Made by a program: the position numbers and the translations under genes. Shown here piece by piece: positions 60,692-64,000 of a stretch of 64,000 nucleotides of DNA. The stretch comes from Halomicrococcus gelatinilyticus (GTDB lineage: Archaea > Halobacteriota > Halobacteria > Halobacteriales > Haladaptataceae): the NCBI GenBank assembly GCA_024227995.1, contig CP100467.1, forward strand, positions 62,001-126,000, in the 5' to 3' direction. Numbering within the stretch: the stretch's first letter is position 1; each line of letters begins with the position of its first letter. The notes under the pieces were generated by a model. That model had not been told where the DNA came from. It did not search any database and was given only the letters and a program-made list of their open reading frames with translations.

Positions 60692-61565
60692 CGACCCGAC
60701 GGCCGACGGTGCGACGTCGCCGGTCGGCGGGGCGGCGAGCGAGGAGGCGTCGGTCCGCCCCGGGACGTTCGCCGCCGCGGAGTCGGTCTTCCACCGCGAA
60801 CTGGCGACGCTTCGGCGGAGTCGCGCGTACCTCGCGCTCGCCGGCGGGTTCCTGCTGGCCGTCGTCGGCCTCGCCGTCCTCGGCGGCGGCGTCGCCACGG
60901 GCTACGTCCCGCTCGTCGTCGACCTCCTGACGTACGTCGAGGTGCTGGTCCCGGTGGCGGCGTTCGCGCTGGGCTACCGCGCCGTCCTCGACGACCGGGC
61001 CAACGGCGAGCTCGCCGTCCTGCGGACGTTCCCACTCCCGCGGGCGTCCTACGTCGTCGGCGTGTTCGCGGCGAGAGGGGTGGCGCTGGCCGCGCTCGTC
61101 GTCGCGCCGCTCGCGGTGGTCGGGACGCTCGCCTTCCTGCAACCCGAACCGGCCGGGAGCATCTACGCGACGACCACCGGCGCCGACTCGCCCGTGCTCT
61201 ACGTCCGGTTCGTCGCGCTAACCGTCCTCTACGGGCTGGCGAGCCTCGCCGCCGCCGTCGCCGTCTCCGCGACCGCGCGGTCGGTCCGTTCGGGCGTCGT
61301 CGTCGCCGTCCTCGCGGTCGCCGCCCTGTCGCTGGGGGCGGACCTCCTGCTGCTCGGCGGACTCGCGCAGGGCGCCGTGGGCGACGGCGCACTCGCGACC
61401 GCACTCGTCGCCAGTCCGGCCAGCGCGTACCGCGGGCTGGTGATGACGACGGTCGTGGGCGCGACGACGTCCGGCGCGACGCTCGTCTCGCCGGTCGCCG
61501 CCGCCGGGTCGCTCGTCGCCTGGGCGACCGGTCTGCTGGCCGTCGCCGTCCGCTGGGTCTGGTAG
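60684..61565 (+). CDS. nosY: ABC transporter permease NosY
   Basis: A 293-residue membrane protein of the ABC-2 type. A polar N-terminus is followed by about six helices, with ELATLRRSRAYLALAGGFLLAV at the first and DDRANGELAVLRTFPLPRASYVVG as the conserved coupling region. The product acts in the membrane with NosF. Starts within the end of nosF and ends a few bases from the converging second nosL. Confidence 0.92.
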   Translation: MTDDPTADGATSPVGGAASEEASVRPGTFAAAESVFHRELATLRRSRAYLALAGGFLLAVVGLAVLGGGVATGYVPLVVDLLTYVEVLVPVAAFALGYRAVLDDRANGELAVLRTFPLPRASYVVGVFAARGVALAALVVAPLAVVGTLAFLQPEPAGSIYATTTGADSPVLYVRFVALTVLYGLASLAAAVAVSATARSVRSGVVVAVLAVAALSLGADLLLLGGLAQGAVGDGALATALVASPASAYRGLVMTTVVGATTSGATLVSPVAAAGSLVAWATGLLAVAVRWVW

Positions 61566-61566
61566 G

Positions 61567-62148
61567 TCAGCGACCGATCTGGCCGATCAGTTCCGGCGTC
61601 ACGGCGTCGTACCCGACGACCTCGCCGCCGTACTGCTCGGCGAACGCGTCGGCGTCCTCGCGCTCACCGAACGGGACGAGGTCGTCGCCCATGGCGCCTT
61701 TCACCTCGCTGTCGACGACGTAGACGACGTCGTCCACTGGCGAGAACGCCGCCGGTTCGAGGTGGGCAGAGATGAACCGTTCGCCGCCGTCGGTGGACAC
61801 CTCGTAGTCGACCGTCGAGTAGTCGGTGACGTAGCCGCCCTCGCTCGTCCAGCCGCGGTCGTCGGCCTGGAAGTCGTACTGGAACCCCTCCCAGGCGCTG
61901 CAGAACCAGGCCGGGCCCTCGTGGTCGGGCCCGCCGTCGCCGTAGAAGAACTGGGCCGTCGGGCCGGGGTGTTGCTCGATTATCATGCCGCAGACCTCGC
62001 ACTGTTTCGTCCCCGTGAGCGCGACCGGGTCGGCCGTCGGGGCGTCCGTCTTCCCGCCGAGACAGCCAGCGAGCGCGCCGACGCCCACGAGTCCCGTCGT
62101 CGCGAGGAACGCGCGGCGCGACCGGGGCGTCGGAGTTCCGTCCGTCAT
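61567..62148 (-). CDS. nosL: NosL-family copper lipoprotein, second copy
   Basis: A 193-residue Tat lipoprotein: RR 11-12 (RSRRAFLATTG) and lipobox LAGC with Cys29. The copper site CEVCGM is at 50-55 (Cys50, Cys53, Met55). A C-terminal NosL domain contains YVVDSEVKGAMGDDLVPFG and FAEQYGGEVVGYD. It shares only the core motif with the first copy, and it lacks that copy's T/S spacer, so the two are not a recent duplication. The ATG at 62148 fits the signal; an upstream extension in the same frame is unlikely. Confidence 0.88.
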   Translation of the reverse strand: MTDGTPTPRSRRAFLATTGLVGVGALAGCLGGKTDAPTADPVALTGTKQCEVCGMIIEQHPGPTAQFFYGDGGPDHEGPAWFCSAWEGFQYDFQADDRGWTSEGGYVTDYSTVDYEVSTDGGERFISAHLEPAAFSPVDDVVYVVDSEVKGAMGDDLVPFGEREDADAFAEQYGGEVVGYDAVTPELIGQIGR

Positions 62149-62334
62149 CACCGGAGATAGCTGGAGTACCCGGAAAACGCGTCTGGTTCGGGCGTCGAAA
62201 CGCACCGCCACCGGAAACGACCGCGGACCCCGCGACGACCACAAGGTGTACTATGGACATATTAACACGTTATATCCCAATAAGTCATATCGCCACAGAA
62301 TTTATACACTGGAACGGAGTCGTTGCAGCCGTCA
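62149..62334. promoter_or_regulatory. AT-rich divergent promoter, nosL-2 / zinc-finger gene
   Basis: A 186-base gap whose right half is markedly AT-rich. TTTATACAC at 62301-62309 lies about 26-30 bases before the likely start region of the rightward gene (ATG 62335). ATATTAACACGTTATATCC near 62258-62276 is a further AT-rich element. Confidence 0.5.
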
Positions 62335-62505
62335 ATGGCTCCCACCTGGAACGATCCCGACCACTGCCCGTTCTGTGAAGCAGAGCTTCCGAATCCCGGC
62401 GCAGGCTTCGTCGACCACATCGACGACCATCCCACCTGTGAGTCCGGCTTCGAGACCTGGCGGCGCAACGTCGCGGACGACATGCACGGCGGCTGGGCGA
62501 AGTGA
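62335..62505 (+). CDS. 56-residue C2H2-type zinc-finger protein (haloarchaeal)
   Basis: A short acidic protein. Cys11-x2-Cys14 (CPFC) and His28-x3-His32 form a C2H2-like site, with an additional Cys35. The spacing CPFC-x13-H-x3-H is a typical small zinc finger. Similar proteins of the DUF7501 type are common in haloarchaea and are thought to be regulatory or binding proteins. The ATG at 62335 is preferred to one 12 bases upstream because of the TATA position. Confidence 0.78.
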   Translation: MAPTWNDPDHCPFCEAELPNPGAGFVDHIDDHPTCESGFETWRRNVADDMHGGWAK

Positions 62506-62699
62506 CGCTGGCGCGTCGTGCGACGCGCTCCCCTGGTGAGAAAGCGGCCTGACGGCGCGTAACGGCCGCCTACGACCCCGTAGTCCCCCGATAGCTTGAA
62601 TCGTCCCCGGGACGTGTTTCCGAGCATGAACGTTCAGTCGGGGGAGAGAGCTCCGAACCCGGGCGACGGGGATGGACGGGTCCGGACGGTGCAGTCACC

Positions 62700-63305
62700 G
62701 TGAGCTTCCTGACGGTGCTGCCGCTGGCGATCGTGATGGTCGCCGGGCCGCAGATCCTGAGCGCCATCTTCCTCGCCACGAGCGACGAGTGGCGCCGGAA
62801 CTCCGCCGCGTACGTCTTCGGGGCGTCCCTCTCCATCAGCGCCACCGTCACGCTCGCCTACCTGCTCGGCGACGGAGCGTCGAGGCAGGGGACGTCGAAC
62901 GACGCCCTCACCGCCGTCGTGGTCGTGCTGCTCCTCGCCGCGATGGTGAACACCTACCGGACCCGCGAGGAGTCGGGGCCCCCGGCGTGGATGGGGAAAC
63001 TCGCCAGCGCGAACCCGCGGTTCTCGTTCCGGCTCGGCTTCCTCCTGCTTGGACTGTTCCCGAGCGACGTCTTCACGGCGGTCGCGGTCGGTTCGTATCT
63101 CGCCGCGAACGACCTCCCGCTGACCGACGCCGCCGGGTTCGTCGCGCTCACACTTTTCCTCCTGGCGCTGCCGTCGCTGGTCCTGTTCGCGTTCGGCGAC
63201 CGGGCGGAGGCGTTCCTCCCGAGGGCGCGCGACTGGATGGACGACAACTCCTGGGTCGTCAACGAGGTGGTGCTGCTGTTCTTCGTCGCCCTGGTCCTCG
63301 GGTAG
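62700..63305 (+). CDS. GAP-family membrane protein
   Basis: A 201-residue membrane protein with about six helices. The start MSFLTVLPLAIVMVAGPQIL and the PRFSFRLGFLLLGLFPSDVFTAVAVG segment match the GAP (Sap, LysE-like) transporter-related proteins. GTG start at 62700. Possibly an exporter; the substrate is unknown. Converges on the hydrolase gene. Confidence 0.75.
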   Translation: MSFLTVLPLAIVMVAGPQILSAIFLATSDEWRRNSAAYVFGASLSISATVTLAYLLGDGASRQGTSNDALTAVVVVLLLAAMVNTYRTREESGPPAWMGKLASANPRFSFRLGFLLLGLFPSDVFTAVAVGSYLAANDLPLTDAAGFVALTLFLLALPSLVLFAFGDRAEAFLPRARDWMDDNSWVVNEVVLLFFVALVLG

Positions 63306-63369
63306 GCAGCGGGGAGGGGCGTCGCCATCCCGGCGGCCGAGGCGACGCACGGTCCGGATTCGACGGTGG

Positions 63370-64000
63370 TCACTCGACCGACCCGGCGGCCATCTTCGCG
63401 TCGAGCCAGCCCGCCAGCTGGTGGCGGTGGGCGAGGATGCGCAGCGCCGTCGTCCGGTGGCCGGTCGGGTACTCGACAGACGACGCGCCCGGCCACTCGC
63501 CGAGAAGCGACTCGACCGTCTCCGCCGGAACCTGCCGGTCCCAGCGGCCGTAGACGACGTGCACGTCGGACTCGTCCGGGACGGGCGACCCCAGGCGTTC
63601 CGGCGTGATGGGGGCCATCGCACGCCGGACGTCCGGGTCCGAGAACCCGGCCTGGTTCGCCGCGCGCCGCATCCCGGCCGCTATCGGCGCTCGCTGGAGG
63701 GTCTCCGCGAAGTCGACCGCGGGGACGGTGAGGACGCCACCATCCACGTCGGCCATCGTGAGCGCCTGGGCGGCGACGTTCCCGCCCAGGCTGACGCCGG
63801 ACAGGTAGACCTCGTCGTAACCCTCCTGCTGCAGCGTGGCGACGAGGCGCCGGACGTCGGCGACCGCCTGGACCACCCCCTCGACGAACCGCGGGACGTC
63901 GCCGGAGAGCAGGTACTGGCCGGAGTACTCCGACGTGGGCGGTGCCCGCCCCATGTGGTACGGCGCGGCCATCGCGAAGACGTGGGCGTTCCGGCGGAGC
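63370..64000 (-). CDS. Alpha/beta hydrolase, 5' end cut by window edge
   Basis: The visible C-terminal 209 or so residues are open to the window end. The nucleophile elbow is SGVSLGGN. The acid is in YGRWDRQVPAET, and the His is in YPTGHRTTAL near the C-terminus. A helical cap precedes the elbow (SEYSGQYLLSGDVPRFVEGVVQAVADV). It may be an esterase or a small-molecule hydrolase. The ATG at 63972 is only internal, since the conserved sequence continues upstream (LRRNAHVFAMAAPYHMG). Confidence 0.82.
   Translation of the reverse strand, partial: LRRNAHVFAMAAPYHMGRAPPTSEYSGQYLLSGDVPRFVEGVVQAVADVRRLVATLQQEGYDEVYLSGVSLGGNVAAQALTMADVDGGVLTVPAVDFAETLQRAPIAAGMRRAANQAGFSDPDVRRAMAPITPERLGSPVPDESDVHVVYGRWDRQVPAETVESLLGEWPGASSVEYPTGHRTTALRILAHRHQLAGWLDAKMAAGSVE

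Noticed and set aside
1-64000. CRISPR arrays, rRNA, tRNA genes, intact insertion sequences
   Set aside because: No regularly spaced repeats, no cloverleaf-like sequence and no transposase motifs were found by reading; the only perfect tandem repeat is the 23-bp duplication at 39356.

Overview
The window is chromosome-like DNA from a haloarchaeon (class Halobacteria). The evidence is the very high GC with GC-rich third codon positions, strongly acidic predicted proteins, twin-arginine lipoprotein signals, HTH_10 (bacterio-opsin-activator type) and IclR regulators, archaeal TATA elements 25-30 bp upstream of start codons, and haloarchaea-typical families (BgaH-type beta-galactosidase, NosL/NosD, small zinc-finger proteins). 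About 62 protein genes or gene pieces are supported. I saw no rRNA, tRNA, CRISPR array or intact insertion sequence. Two genes run off the ends: serine acetyltransferase on the left and an alpha/beta hydrolase on the right.

Layout. 1-6.5 kb: serine acetyltransferase, a four-helix membrane protein, an SDR-like protein, a nucleoside deaminase, an MFS transporter divergent from a cysteine-rich HTH_10 regulator, and a GIDE-like membrane protein. 6.8-19.4 kb: a creatininase-family enzyme, then a long leftward galactoside operon (solute-binding lipoprotein, two permeases, ATPase, galactonate dehydratase, SDR dehydrogenase, alpha-galactosidase, beta-galactosidase) with a divergent IclR regulator. 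Two copies of the same inverted repeat flank the regulator gene. 20-27 kb: a MetX-like hydrolase, methylmalonate-semialdehyde dehydrogenase, an AMP-dependent acyl-CoA ligase, an amidohydrolase and a class III CoA-transferase. 27-33 kb: a BCCT transporter, a K+ channel with an RCK domain, a winged-helix protein, and a Tat-exported beta-propeller with a membrane partner.

33-36.7 kb: a DUF59 protein and an amidohydrolase, divergent from a zinc alcohol dehydrogenase. This gene set resembles the accessory genes of bacterial propane monooxygenase operons, but no monooxygenase is present. 36.8-47.3 kb: a DUF6920-like protein, a thiolase-like/DUF35 pair, a DUF4397 Tat protein, a citrate synthase with an altered catalytic residue, an EamA permease, a GNAT, a membrane-anchored arylsulfotransferase-like protein and a GT39-like membrane protein. 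48-54 kb: panB, an amidase, small membrane proteins and cydAB with a third overlapping gene. 54-57 kb: a decayed glycosyltransferase gene, an FMN-binding protein and a trehalose-synthase-like GH13 enzyme. 57-62 kb: a nitrous-oxide-reductase maturation cluster (nosL, nosDFY, nosL) without nosZ. 62-64 kb: a zinc-finger protein, a GAP-family membrane protein and the truncated hydrolase.

The clearest functional unit is the galactoside regulon. Intact oligosaccharides would be imported, cleaved in the cytoplasm by enzymes without signal peptides, and the galactose oxidised toward galactonate and 2-keto-3-deoxygalactonate; the later kinase and aldolase are not here. The most unusual regulatory signal is a 10-bp motif placed six bases upstream of the TATA element in both divergent nos promoters.
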